DNA of 64,000 nt. It comes from Isoetes taiwanensis. Its lineage: Eukaryota > Streptophyta > Lycopodiopsida > Isoetales > Isoetaceae. The stretch spans positions 8,172,575 through 8,236,574 of the forward strand of contig JAJEKV010000056.1 of NCBI GenBank assembly GCA_021234155.1. Reading direction: 5' to 3'. Made by a program: the position numbers and the translations under genes. Positions 44,184 to 57,917 of the stretch are shown one piece after another. Position 1 is the stretch's first letter, and each line of letters starts with the position of its first letter. The notes under the pieces were generated by a model. That model was not told where the DNA came from. It ran no database searches and was given only the letters and a program-made list of their open reading frames with translations.

Positions 44184-44333
44184 CTTCCCCATTTTTGTAA
44201 CATACACTGTATCTTTGTGTATCAAATTTTGTAATTAATACAGTATGTTTTCTTCGCAATGTGTTTCACTCCTCAATCTGCATGCAAACAATACACACAA
44301 AGCTCGAATTCAAAAAAAAAAAAAAAAAAAAAA
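44184..44333 (+). other. 3' UTR and 22-nt A-run after the H3-fusion ORF
   Basis: 125 bp of AT-rich UTR-like sequence with GTAATTAATACAG is followed by 22 A (44312-44333). This resembles a reverse-transcribed poly(A) tail. No target duplication could be fixed because the 5' limit is uncertain. Confidence 0.55.
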
Positions 44334-44483
44334 GATATAATAATAATATTAACAAAGTAAATTACTTTATGGAATATTCCCCATTAAAGGTCTTACCTTT
44401 TCAAAACGTATCCCTACTTTCTTAGGGTTTTTGTTATTGTGTTAAGCTCCTCTCTTCTTCACTCCTCCTTCCAGTAGAATGTC

Positions 44484-44732
44484 ATGGATTACGCCAAGCG
44501 CCAGGAGTGGTACCAGGATGGGGAACGTTGGGATTCTGCTGTTCCCTTCGAGCTTCTCCACCCCTATTTGCTCCAGGAGGTGGATCTCATCGCTAATATG
44601 GAGGCTCATCCAGATTACGCCGATTTCTTGGAATTTTATACCCAAGAAATGGTGCCCCAGTGCACTCCATACGACAATCCTCCACAGCTTTACCTCCACA
44701 GGGACTTACTTATGCAGACAGCTAGGGGATGA
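44484..44732 (+). pseudogene. Short unknown ORF downstream of the H3-fusion gene
   Basis: 82 codons beginning MDYAKRQEWYQDGERWDS, with VPFELLHPYLLQEVDLIANM, in good coding style and preceded by a pyrimidine-rich leader. Related-looking sequence continues in other frames to about 44945 (LVPIPDDLMPKILATHPEIK), so it is probably the start of a broken longer gene. I recognise no family. Confidence 0.4.
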
Positions 44733-44949
44733 CCGCTTGGTGCCGCAGGATACGCCAAAGGTATTCCGCTGGCTAGCATGCCTCCATTCTTCGCCAAGAC
44801 TTTGAGGTCCGCTTTGCATTGCCATTCTTATGGACCAATATGTAGAATTTGACTCCAATCTACTGGTACCTATTCCTGATGATTTGATGCCCAAGATCCT
44901 CGCTACCCACCCGGAGATAAAGTACGCCATAGCCACATGTTCCTAACAT

Positions 44950-47900
44950 CAACAATGTGGCCATACCTATGGAGGAAGATGATGAGGGGGAGGATTTGTG
45001 GATAATAAGGAGCATCTGACAGAGAGAAGGAAGAGGCCTATTCAGAAAGGTGGCCTCAACCTCGAAAGGAAGTAGCGACCTCCCGATCCGTGAGGTAGCG
45101 GCCAAGAACCATCTGCAAGGTTTTTCCTTTCAGCTATTGTGGCCAAGTGCTATTCTTTTGTTAGAGCATCTCTGCCCTGCAGGCCGAGGCGCTCTTTTTG
45201 GGTATATTGAAGGCTTTGTCCGGCCACTTCAGGACACGTAAAGCTTCATGCAAACCTCCACTCCGAGCACGCGAATCGTGACTTACACTTGCCGCCTTAA
45301 GTCGTGATTGCTGCTGGATAGGTATAGAAAATGCTCGTAGCACAAATTAGCTCTTTTCCTCCCTTGATTACTCGGTACGCGCTCTCACCATCAGCTCGGT
45401 CAGCCGGCACTTTGCGGCCGTACACGAATTGCAGCCCTCTGGATATGGACGGTAGCGGGACCAAGTTCCTAAAGCATGATTTTCTTTTCAATCCTCTTTG
45501 TATGGCCTTAGGCCAAATTTGTGTGTGATATCATAGGCAATTTGTGGCCATTCATAAAAATTGTGATACTCAAATCAACATGTTAATACATGGATTTGGA
45601 GGTGATGGAACATCGGCTATTCGCCAGGTTTCATGTCTAACAAAGATTATGCTGTTTATATATCGATCTACATGGATTTGGAGGTGATGGAACATCTGGT
45701 ACGGTCTAAAAGCGGGTTTCATCAATCTAACAAAAGATTATCTTTGTTATATATCGATCTATTATTTTTGGAAAATGTATGCCTGGTGAAGGAAGTCGAA
45801 TATTTCGAAGCCTTTGCGGTTCTGAAACATGAAGATGTTAGGAGGGTTTTGTCATTAAGTACTAGCTATGGTGGATTTATTGGTGCATCTCATCACGACA
45901 GATGGTGAAAAATTCCATTGCTAGCTCAGGCATATGCATGGATAAGATACGTAGTGGTAGGTGCTTTGACGGCTGAATGCATGTGATTTACATGATATAT
46001 TCATGCCAAAAGGCGTCTGCTTTCCGAGAAGATTACGCTTTCGAAGATCATCCAGGTGCTTATTATATGAAGACACTATCTTTAATGCGGCTTGTCAAAA
46101 TGTTAAGCGATGATCATATCTTTTCTTTTCCTCTACGGTCACGGTTCCCCTCATCAATGCGAAGTTAAGATTGTATGGAAAGCTTATTTGGACTTGATTC
46201 TGACAAAATGCAAATTTTGATCAAGGAAAGGAGCACATTTGACATCATCAAAAGCGAGGCTAAAGACCGAGGAAAGGAAACATATAGTGCTACATCTTTT
46301 TATGTTGATAAGGTGTTTTCACCACGGTTTCAAATAATTGTCTCATTCAAACAACTGCTGATAGAGTTGTCATAGAAAGCGATTTGGGTAGTCCCTACTT
46401 TGTGGAAATATAATTGGTAGACGATGCGAGATATGGGAATAAAGAAATTAACAGAAGGTGTCGATTAGGCGGTGACCTCCACGGTAATGTTGAACCATTT
46501 TCAGGATGAGCCGTCATTAATCCTCATTTTGGCAAAATATGCAAGATGGCGTATCTTTTGACTACACATAGCGTCACGGCCTTTCAGATCTAATGCGTAG
46601 AAACATATTTTACTGCCTTTCTTTCACCCATTTAGTAGGAATAAAATAGTTATTTAGCCCGGGGTTTGTTGTGCGATACGGTAGATTTAAAGACCTCTCC
46701 GCGAAGATGCAATGCAATTTTGGGAGGACTTTTCAACAAGGATGCTCATATTATATGCAATGTATAATTCTCACATAGAGGCCTAGCGGCCAAACCTGCA
46801 CCTACAAAGGTTATTGCAAGCTATATGCAATTACAAGCACCGCCGTTTCCTCGCGGTACCCACTTTTAACTTTAAAAACTTGGTCGATTATCTGACCGTC
46901 GCCAGAAGCATAGGACATGTGCATTTGAGATGCATGCTTTGAATAGGTTCTTCTGCTTCTATATGTAATTTTGTAATTACATTTCAATATGGATTTTTCT
47001 TTGTACCGCTTCCTTATCTTGACTCCAACACCCACGACTCTAGCTATTCTATGAGTCTCAAATCCCATAGTGTTGGGGTTGCTCTTCACTACCGATCTCT
47101 GCGGACGAGCACGGTTAAACTAAGCGGGCATAGTCCACTTATGTGGGCCTTTATTCTTGTATAGATGGGGAAGAGATATGCCAGCTGCTTGCAAGGGAGA
47201 GTGCTTTTCAAGTGTGACATTACGGGTATTTGTACCAATGATTTATCTGGCTAGATAACCCGGAAGTATAGCGACATAGTGCCCTTTGCATGCTCATAAT
47301 AATTCATTCCATCGATACCGGTTTTTTGCTACTTTACGCCCTTTTTATCGTGGATAGGCTTACAAAAGAATAGTGCGGTTAGTCCTCTTTCCTTTCTCTT
47401 TTTCTACTTCTAGGTTTCATTTTGCTCTTTCATGCGTCGTGACATTCGGACGTAGCATAAAAACTCTGCTTTGTCACGGCCTAAATCACCTACCAAGCCT
47501 TAACCAATTTGGCCTTACTAAAGCCATAAATTCTTTGAGTATTTGGTATTCCTGATATGCCTATCATATCATTTGCATGTAATTATAATCAAAATCGTCT
47601 TGCATCGACCAATCTGGCTTTACCTCTTCATTGTAGAGATGAAAGAAATATTTAAGAGGAAAACTAGAATCTAGAAGCTAAAATCTGCGGCGGCATATCG
47701 ATTGCGAACCAAATGCGATTCATGCAAAATTTTGAGACAGCGACCAAGTTAAGTATTTGTCTCTGCCAAAGATCCGCCATAGTGTTAGCCATATCAATGA
47801 TGGAAGAGGATTTGATGCTTTGGCGGCCATGCCTTGATGAGAGGATGTCAACGCCTAAATCAAAACAAATTCGTTGCCTAATTCGATCGAGTTCAAAGAA

Positions 47901-50140
47901 ACCTAAACAAGAACAAGACAAAGCTAATAAGACTTATGCTTGTGTCGGTCCATTAGAAAGAAGACCTTAATTTTGGAAGAATGAACTTTAAAATTTGAAA
48001 AGACTTTACTTTGGATGTGGAGTTCGTTTGCAAAGCTCCGTGGCGGCGTTACCAAAGAAGTATCATCTTTCTTTCGGAGCTTCCAAGAAGATCGGCTACA
48101 TTCAGGCCCCAAAGAACTTCAATCGTCGGCGATCCTTTGCTATCCATGTTCTCAATTTTTAGAACTTTTCCAATTTTATTGTAGTGGATGAGAAAAATTT
48201 AGATCTAATGGTATATTTGCATGCTATCTCGGATTTTTCTTGGTGGAAATTACCGCGTGGATAGGCTAGGGTGAGGAAAGGCGGTAGAAGTGGTGTGCTA
48301 AAAAAAAACCCGGTCGGAACTGAAAGCTATGACAGCATTAGCTAAGCTACTACATGCATGATCAATCCCTTGGTAATGTTAACTTCCCATATACAAATTG
48401 AGGTAATTTGCAATGCTTTTACCTCCACCAAGAAATGCAACTCTAACTCAAGTTTGTATTAATTATGTTATATGTACGCCATCTGCCTTTACATTGATCA
48501 ATCCTTGGTCTCACCATATATTAGGCATGAAGCCAAAAGCTCCTTCGGGGCCAAAGCTTATCCATTTATTGGTATGTCTGCAAAGCGTATTTTTAACCAT
48601 TAGGGTTACACATTTCACCCAGGTGCTTAAATGCATTCTTTTAGACTATAATGTATTTGTTTCATATGATAGAATTATTATTCTTTGCTATGGCTACGCC
48701 CCATGCTTTCATATTAATGTCTCATTATCCTAAGCCCAAGCTCAATACATATTTTAAGATGGGGACCCATTTTATACTCATCAACAGCTTTAGTTATGCT
48801 TCTTTTCTGTAAAGGAATCCCTTTCTTTTCTTTAAAGAACATCAACTTGTCTTAGAACAGGTCTAGTAATGAGTCACATAACATGTTTACAATCTGCATT
48901 ACTATTAATCCAAAATAGAAAATCACAGATTTGTTTTTCTGACCATTTGTTCAACACATACATTATGGTAGCATAAAGCATAAAGTTTCTAATATTGTAT
49001 GCCATTACGCCCTGTCTTGTTTTTTTTGAGAAAAGAGAGAAAGGTGTTTAATATTATAGATAAGATACAAAAAAAGAAACCTTCCCTGTTTAGCTCCATT
49101 TTCGAATACTAAGATTCATACTTCAATCTCACTTTTCAGCATATCACCACTTTCTTTTACAAAGGTTTCAACTCAGATTATACACTTGGTCACGAACAAA
49201 CCAGATTCTTCAAGATATCCACCTCCATAGCAACTATAGTTGATCAGAAAGACAAAAACTAATACAAAAGGAGGAGAATCACACGTACCTGCAGCCAATC
49301 AAGCCAATGTTAGCAATATTCTTGGTAACAAGGCAAGGGCCAAAAGGTACATAAGGTGATTCTCGGCTTGTCGCCCTTCACCTTTTGTACACTTTCGCCC
49401 TTGCTCAACTATTATAGCTATGTCAAATGGATATAAGATGCATTTTAAGCATATTTGAAAGATCAAATAAGATATAGTCCTTATTTAATGTCATGCTACT
49501 GATTTATATTTCGGTATCCTACAATAGCACAGGTTTTCCTCCTTGATTAGATACCAAAAACCATTAGTAACTTTTCCTGTTAACCATTTGTTACAGTCCA
49601 GATTATCTTAATGGTATGAACTAGCTGGTTAAAAGCGATCAATGTAACCAGCATACCCTCTCCAACTAGAGTGTTACATCATACATTCTAAGTTTTAATA
49701 TTAAATAATCATTTACGTTTTCTTACATTATTCATCCCTTCGACTACGACTCACGCGGCAAAGACTCTTTTTTAATGTCTTGAACCCTTACTCTGACTAT
49801 TTAGCTATTCTAATTACACGGAAATCGTCATTGTGATACTCAAACAATTAGATCAATCGTGTCTGGGACAAAGTCACTAGATGAGCCACATACATGGATA
49901 CATTTGCTTATTCTGTTAAAGGGCCCTCTTGCTATCATTGCTTGTTATTATCATGGAAAGCTCTTTGGCATCAAAGCCTCTACCATGACTCATTTTATTA
50001 ATGTTATTTCTCCGCGATCCCGGAGTTCATAGAACACCATTCCAACTCTTGGTTTAGTATCATGCTCATTGACCTCCCACAAGCACTAAGACCTTCGAAT
50101 CAGGAGTCGAATCATACCCCATGGTTATCTTGCAGTGTTA
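44950..50140. other. No gene recognised; one 82-bp partial tandem duplication
   Basis: Only short ORFs without motifs. A duplicated segment begins TGGATTTGGAGGTGATGG at 45591 and 45673 and ends near ATATATCGATCTA; the copies differ by several indels. The rest is AT-rich and looks like decayed repeat. Confidence 0.45.
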
Positions 50141-50146
50141 CCGCCA

Positions 50147-50720
50147 ACACCCGTCTCGGACTACCATAAATGCCGTGCTGCTGCGAGATTGCGAGTCTGA
50201 GTTGCAGTAGCCACATCAGGCCGCCTCAAATGTTGGTGAGTGCCCATAACTTTAAGCCTGCTAATTTACCTATTCTTTAATGCAGTGCTTATCCTATAAT
50301 AAGTCTCACAATACATCTAGTATTAGTATCTTAGGACCATTGGTTTTATCACATTATTCTACCACATATAATGGTTAGACATTGGCTCAGTATAATACCA
50401 ATAGTTGTTAGATGTCATATTCCATAAAACATCCATTTTAAGGCCAATAATTATCAATAAATAGACATTGGCTCAGTATAATACCAATAGTTGTTAGATG
50501 TCATATTCCATAAAACATCCATTTTAAGGCCAATAATTATCAATAAATAGAAAAAAAACCCTACCTCCAGCCGTAGGATGTAGGCATTTCCCCTTTTATG
50601 TATATTATAACAGTAGGATGGGCATTCCCCTACTATTATAGTAGGGGTCATGCTTCATCCATAAATAAATTAGGACCGGAGAAAATCTTGTTTGACAATC
50701 ATTAATAGTTGTTCTAGCAG
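50147..50720 (-). repeat. Terminal repeat R1 of the tandem RT element
   Basis: Begins CTCGGACTACCATAAATGC and matches 54045-54620 and 57918-58226. It contains an internal 86-bp direct duplication (50377-50462 and 50463-50548, starting AGACATTGGCTCAGTATAAT). Confidence 0.8.
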
Positions 50721-50899
50721 CCGAAAAGTTTAGTACCTTTTATTGTTCGACCAAGCTTTGGATCAATTACTAGTGTCATACTTTAGGCACAGGCCCGGCT
50801 TGCTTTGATGTACTTTATGACACGTTTCCTTATGCCCTGCTTGTCAAACCCATTCTGTTCAAAAGTTCCCATTAAATTTGTAATGTCTTCAGCTGCTTT

Positions 50900-53710
50900 G
50901 ACAGGGCTGGAATTAACATACATGTATGGCATGATCTGAGATAATATCACATTTCATGCCCGCATGTATGGTCTGCAACTGGATGCGTGGACAAATTTGA
51001 TGGCCTCAAAAGGCAGACTGTCCCTTTTATCATATCTTATAGTCCTGTAGATGCCCGTTTGCTTGTTACTAATCTGTATAGTCATATTCAAGAAGTTGGC
51101 CATGACCCCATGCAGACCAGCCGAGCTTTTGCTCATCTTTGTTTCTTCTTTAATACCTAGAAAATTCATGTCATATATTTGCAGTTTATCAGTGCTTCCA
51201 TGATTAAGACAACTCAAAAAATTCCTAATGGAAGGACAATTGATGGCCAACAAGTCATCAATATATCTGAAGATATGCCTAAAGGTTCTTATTTCTCGTA
51301 TCTTCCTTGTGCTGCCAAGTTCTTAATAAAGCTTACTTTGAAATGGCACTGAGTACAGTTGCACCCGACATGAAATTCCCGCAAAGCCCATAGGGATCCC
51401 ACATATTTCTTTGCCCGGACACCTTTCCCATTTTTGACAAAGCAGTTCTTTGCTTGGCCGGTTATTGAATCTTGATAAACTTTTCCATTTCCATCTTATG
51501 CCAGCATTTACCTTTTGGCACCATTTTAAACCATTTTGGCCTGATTTAGGTAATACTTCCTTTCTTTAGCCATAAATCATATTTCTTGTTCATATTTTTT
51601 CATGTATTTCCCTTGTAGGTTCAGCAATTTTTGCATAATGCTACCATTCTACATTATCCTTTTAGGGGTATATTCTCATAACATCGAGTGATGTCAGCCA
51701 CGAAAACCTCATTAATCCTGCTGGGTAGATTAAGGGTTACCTCATAAATAGAACCAGTTATCCAATTGGGGTTAACTTTCCCAGGAATCAAAGTGCAGAT
51801 ACTGGCACACATTTCTTTGGATATGTGGGCTAGCTTCCTGTGGAGTTAAGCTTAGCGATGTAATTACTTGAATATTTTTTGTGTAGATAGTTCCATGCGC
51901 ATTTGTTATCCACCTGTAGTCCATTTTATGTGCCTTGAATAGTCCTAACAGGTAAGGTAATTTTGTCACTTCAAAGCTAATGTTTCCTATACATTCTCGG
52001 ATGCCATCCTGTATAAACACACTAACATCTTCAATGCTCATATTTATGGGCTGAAAACCACTACTGCTGAGTCGCAGAATGGCCATGCTTCTAATGTGGT
52101 TTGGGCATATAAAAGAGGGATTATTTGCTGCCTTATCCACTCCTGAAATGTACAGATTTTTTGTAAGCCACTCCAGATTACTAGTGACCATAGGGTCACT
52201 TAATGTACAGAGGCCCTATTGTTACATCATGCTTCATTTGCCCTCAAAGTTCTTTAACATCGAGAAGTACCCTCCTCTTAATTTCTTTTTTGTGTTCATA
52301 CAAGATATTAGGAAAGGCACATGATAGCGCAACTCAAGGTGCTTATTACACACACCATCAATTTCACCTTCTAAATCATTCCATGCCAAGCATTTTTGGA
52401 ATATGGTTAGGCCCAGCCTCAAAGAGATTCCTGAGTGCCTTATTCTTTACAATCTCCAATCTAGTTGTCCTGACATGTCCTATATCCGTATCAATGAAGT
52501 TCCTTAAGTTTGGATTTTTACACGGACACTCAGCTTTCTGGTCCAAGGCAAAAACATAGAAAGGCTTATAGCAGATATCTCTCAGATTCTCAGTATATTT
52601 CCAGGCAAACATGGTGTCATTCATTATTATAGATCCAACCTAAGCCTAATTAGCATTCATAGCTCTATGTATGATCTTGGGTATCACGAGAATTTGTCAT
52701 GACTTTAGGCGAGCGAGGTGTACAATTTTTTCTTTCTTCTTATTCTTCATATCAGACAAATGAGCTCTCCCTAGACTGTCCACTCGGATGCACCTCTCAA
52801 TCTGCAAACACTATACAAATTAACCCACGGCTTACTTATTATATGCTACAGTTAGCCAAAAACTAGTTCTCTACTGGATACCTTGTGTATTATATGGCCA
52901 AGTGGTCATATGGATACAATACCATGTTCTTGGTTTTAGTCAGATCCAAGCTCACTTTTATGTTTTAAATGCGGTGCCTTTCATAGAAGGCACCGGAAAG
53001 AAGAAATGTTAATAACCACAACAATACGGAGGCCAATGGCACCATATCTTTGGTGGAGTATGGCGCTAGACTTACCATTTAGGATCCTTAGCCGGTTTAA
53101 AATGCGGTATCGGCTTAGCCGTGCTCTCATTTTTAGTTTTCACTACTTTGGTGGAAGAGAATGCTGAAATTTGCTCGAGCGTTCCTATGATTTCCACTAA
53201 TGAGCTATCAGTTATATTAGTTACCTCAGCTGCATTCATTATCCCTGGTGGCCTTGTGATCCTTGGTGGTCTGTAGCCAGAACTTGGTGTACCATAAGAC
53301 ACTTTGGATTTTCTCTTCAGTTCTTGCTGCTATTCTTGGTACATCTTCTCCATGATTTTCATAGAATGACGTGGCTTAATAGTTTTTCACAAATTTGAGT
53401 CTTTGCCTGTTTGAAATGGATCAAGTCGTACAAAGGGTGCAACTGGCGCATATTTGCCATATCAATGAGCGTGCCCCTAATTTCCAGATATGATATATAT
53501 GCAATAATACTTGATTTCAGCACGGTTTTTAAACATTTCTTCATCAAGAACATTTGTCATATGCGGCTTGGGGGTGAAATTTTGGCCAGTTATTGAACAT
53601 ATACGGAACTCCACGGTCCAGCAGTCATGTTCTCCTTGCATGCGTTTCCCCTAGCCATTGGATCACACACACATTTTAAAATCACGGGCTGCTACTGAAA
53701 AAACCATAAA
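50900..53710 (-). pseudogene. Unusual reverse transcriptase, tandem unit 1
   Basis: Minus-strand pieces in order: ITRPPGIMNAAEVTNITDSS (about 53220), CIRVDSLGRAHLSD (about 52780), DPMVTSNLEWLTKNLYISGV with LPYLLGLFKAHKMDYRWITN (52191-51850), GIPMGF (about 51395) and FRYIDDLLAINCPSIRNFL (about 51270-51210). NMTIQISNKQTGIYRTIRYD and KRDSLPF close the series (about 51050). These correspond to reverse-transcriptase blocks before the palm, the GxPMG block, the catalytic box as YIDD and the block after it. It is neither a copia or gypsy RT (no YVDD/YLDD context) nor the plant L1 type (FADD). Flanking tandem repeats recall Penelope-like elements, but I saw no GIY-YIG endonuclease. Many stops. Confidence 0.6.
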
Positions 53711-54044
53711 TATGATCATCCTTGTTGCATTTTTTTGTCAAAAATCGTGGTCAAACCTTAATTTAATTTTTCTCAACTGTGATAACCTTTTCCATTGATT
53801 GCTGCAGCCTTAGCATATTTAACCTGCTCATCAGTTATTTCTCTTAAGCTCAGCCATGCTTTTCTGCTTATTGGAGCTAGCGCACCAAAATTCTTGCACG
53901 TTACCACTTCCTTGATTACAAAGGCGTATGCTAGCTACAACCTCGGGTATAGCAGGGGAATCTCATACAATTATGCAATGTGAAATCTCAATACAATTAT
54001 ACAATTATACAATTATAACATGGTATTTACCTTAGCACATCTCG

Positions 54045-54620
54045 GACTACCATAAATGCAGCTTTTGCTCACGAATTGAGTCTAGGATTGCAGTATACAT
54101 CAAGACCCGCCTCAAATGTTGGTGAGTGCCCATAACTTTTTAAGCGCCAATTTACCTATTCTTCTTTAATCGCGATGCTTATCCTATAATAATCTCCTGG
54201 CCACATCTAGTATTAGTATCTTAGGACCATTGGTTTTATCACATTATTCTACCACATATAATGGTTAGACATTGGCTCGATATAATGCCAATAGTTATTC
54301 AGATGTCATATTCCATCGTATCCATTTAAGGCCAATAATTATCAATAAATAGACATTGGCTCGGTATAATACCAATAGTTGTTAGATGTCATATTCCATA
54401 AAACACTATCCATTTTAAGGCCAATAATTGTAATAAATAGAAAAAAAAGCCCTACCTCGGTAGTAGGATATGGCATTCCCCTTTATATATATTATATGAT
54501 GGGATGGGCATTCCCCTACTATTATAGTAGAGGGTCATCTTCATCCATAAATAATTGAGACCGGAGAAAATCTTGTTTATTAATCATTAATAGTTGTTCT
54601 ACTTGACGCACAAAGTTTAG
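54045..54620 (-). repeat. Terminal repeat R2 of the tandem RT element
   Basis: Homologous to 50147-50720, including its own internal duplication (from about 54268 and 54355). It contains short scrambled patches relative to R1 (for example around 54165-54210). Confidence 0.75.
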
Positions 54621-54799
54621 TACCTTTTATGTTCGACCGAAGCTTTGGATCCAATTACTGATGTCATACTTTAGGCACGAAGCCCGGCTTGCTTTGATAT
54701 TACTTTATGACCGCGTTTCCTTATGCTCATGTCAAATTCTGTTCAAAGTCCCGTATAAATTTGTAATGTCTTCGAAATTTTGCTTTTGTGGTGGAATTA

Positions 54800-57610
54800 A
54801 CATACATGTATGGCATGATCGAGATAATATCACATTTAGATGCCGCATGTATGGTGCATAGCTGGATCGTGGACAAATTTGATGGCCTCAAAGCGATGTC
54901 CTTTTATCATATCTTATGTGAGTCACAGCCAGATGCGGGTTGCTTGTTACTAATGCATAGTCATATTCAAGTTGGCCATGACCCCATGCGGACTGACGGC
55001 TTTGCTCTTTGTTCTTCTTTAATACCTAGAAAATTCATATGTTGCAGGTTTATCGATTGCTTCCATTAAGGCGGCAAAATTCCTAATGGATGGACAATTG
55101 ATATTAACAAGTCATCAATATCTCGAAAGATAATACTAAAGGTTTTATCTCCCTGCGTATCTTCGTATTGCCAAGTTGTAGCTTTACTTCAAACCATGCG
55201 CACTGGAGTCTGATTGCACCAGCATGGGCTATAAAGCCCTACGGGATTACATATTCTTTGCCGGACACCTTTCCCATTTTGACAAAACAGTTCTTTAGCG
55301 GCGGAGTTATTCGATGTGTCGCTTTCCATTTCCATCTTATGCCAGCATTTACCTTTTGGCACCATTTTAAACCATTTGGCCACAAATTTAGTGTCACTTC
55401 CTTTCTTTAGCCATAAATCATATTTCTTGTTCATATTTTTCATGTATTTCCATGTAGGTTCAGCAATTTTTTGCATAATGCTACAAATACCATTATCCCC
55501 TTTTAGGGGTATATTCTCATAACATCGAGTGATGTCAGCCACGAAAACCTCATTAATCCTGCTTTGGGTAGTTAAGGTTACCTCGCGTAGGTAGGATTAT
55601 CGGTGGGTTAACTTTCCGGGAATCAAGTGCGAATCTTGGCACACATTTCTTTGGATATATCAGGCCATGCTTCCACAATGGAGTTAAGCACTGATGTAAT
55701 TACTTCAGATATTTTTGTGTAGATAGTTCCATGCGCATTTGTTATCCACCTGTAGTCCATTTTATGTGCCTTGAATAGTCCTAACAGGTAAGGTAATTTT
55801 GTCACTTCAAAGCTAATGTTTCCTATACATTCTCGGATGCCATCCTGTATAAACACACTAACATCTTCAATGCTCATATTTATGGGCTGAAAATCACTAC
55901 TGCTGAGTCGCAGAATGGCCATGCTTCTAATGTGGTTTGGGCATATAAAAGAGGGATTATTTGCTGCCTTATCCACTCCTGAAATGTACAGATTTTTTGT
56001 AAGCCACTCCAGATTACTAGTGACCATAGGGTCACTTAATGCAAATTTCCTTGTTACATCATGCTTACAAGCTGCCTCAAGGCGTTCTTTAACATCGAGA
56101 AGTACCCTCCTCTTAATTTCTTTTTTGTGTTCATACAAGATATTAGGAAAGCTGTATTGCTGCAGCTCAAAATTCTTGTCACACACACCATCCATTTCAC
56201 CTTCTAAATCATTCCATGCCAAGCATTTTTGGGAATATGGTTAAGGCCTTTCTCAAAGAGATTCCTGAGTGCCTTATTCTTTACAATCTCCAATCTAGTT
56301 GTCCTGACATGTCCTATATCCGTATCAATGAAGTTCCTTAAGTTTTAGTTTTACCACGGACCTCTGACTTTACGGTCAAGGCAAAAAGCACAGGCTTATA
56401 GCCGGATATCTCTCGGATTCTCGGTATGTTCGAGGGCAAACATGGTGTCATTCATTATTATAGATCCAACCTCGCCTAGTACTTCTGTCATAGCTCTATG
56501 TATGATCTTAGGTATACAGAATTTGTCCATGACTTTAGACAGGAACAGGTAGTGTACAATTTTTTCTTTCTTCTTATTCTTCATATCAGACAAATGAGCT
56601 CTCCCTAGACTGTCCACTCGGATGCACCTCTCAATCTGCAAACACTATACAAATTAACCCATGGCTTACTTATTATATGCTACAGTTAGCCAAAAACTAG
56701 TTCTCTACTGGATACCTTGTGTATTATATGGCCAAGTGGTCATATGGATACAATACCATGTTACTGGTTTAGTCAATTGACTCACTTTTATGTTTTATTA
56801 GTGCCTTTCATAGAAGGCACCGGAAAGCAGAAATGTTAATAACCACAGCAATACAGGGCCAATATGGCACCATATACTGAATTTAGATATGAACTGCTAG
56901 ACTTACCATTGGATCATAACTTGAGTTTCCGTACGGCTCCATCAGCAACCGTACTCTCATTTGGTTTCACTAGTTTGGTGGAAGAATGCCCGACTGCTCC
57001 AGGTGTTCCTATGATTTCCACTAATGAGCTATCAGTTATATTAGTTACCTCAGCTGCATTCATTATCCCTGGTGGCCTTGTGATCCTTGGTGGTCTGTAG
57101 CCAGAACTTGGTATACCATAAGACACTTTGGATTTACTATGCTCAGATATTTTGCTGCCACTATTACTGGCTGTCTTCTCCATGATTTTCATAAACGAAC
57201 GTGGCTTAATAGTTTTCACCAAATTTGATCATTTGCCCTCTTTGAAATGGATCTTCAAGTCGGCTGAAGTGCAACTGCTTTGCGCGAAACGCCATATCGG
57301 CGTGCCCTAATTTCGGATATGATATATATGCAATAATACTTGATTTCAGCACTGTTTTTAAACATTTCTTCATCAAGAACATTTGTTACCTTTCTGAAAC
57401 CGAGGGTAAATTTTGTCAGTTGATTTGAACATATACGGACTCTGGTCGGCCGATTCATGTTCTCCTTGCATGCGTTTCCCCTAGCCATTGGATCACACAC
57501 ACATTTAAAGTATGGGCACATTGTTCTCCATATCCTTTTTAGGTAAAAGTCACCACGATCCATGGAAGGATAGGCCATATGCCCTTTCTGCCTAATGTAA
57601 ATACAGTCAT
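54800..57610 (-). pseudogene. Unusual reverse transcriptase, tandem unit 2
   Basis: Same order of blocks as unit 1, about 3.9 kb to the right. Its best frame is 56222-55623 (199 codons), with NDLEGEMDGVCDKNFELQQY, DVKERLEAACKHDVTRKFAL, LPYLLGLFKAHKMDYRWITN and TKISEVITSVLNSIVEAW. The frame 55542-55189 starts MADITRCYENIPLKGDNGIC, the first palm aspartate block. The catalytic box is FRDIDDLL (about 55120), degraded from FRYIDDLL in unit 1. An N-terminal piece with YFKCVCDPMARGNACKENM (57578-57255) has a Cys pair that may be part of a zinc site. Frameshifts are frequent. Confidence 0.6.
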
Positions 57611-57917
57611 CCTTGTTGCATTTTTTGTCAAAAAATCTGTGGTCAAACCTTAATTTAATTTTCTCTTTCTTGATAACCTTTTCCGTATTGATTGCTGCAG
57701 CCTTAGCATATTTAACCTGGTCATCAGTTATTTCTCTTAAGCTTAGCCAGCACTACGCTATTGGGCTAGCGCTTTCCAAAATTCTTTGTTCTCCATATTC
57801 CTTGATTACAAAAGGCAGCATGCCCTTCCACCAACCTCTCAGGTATAACAGGGAATCTCATACAATTATACAATGTGAAATCTCAATACAATTATACAAT
57901 TATAGCAGGTGTTACCT

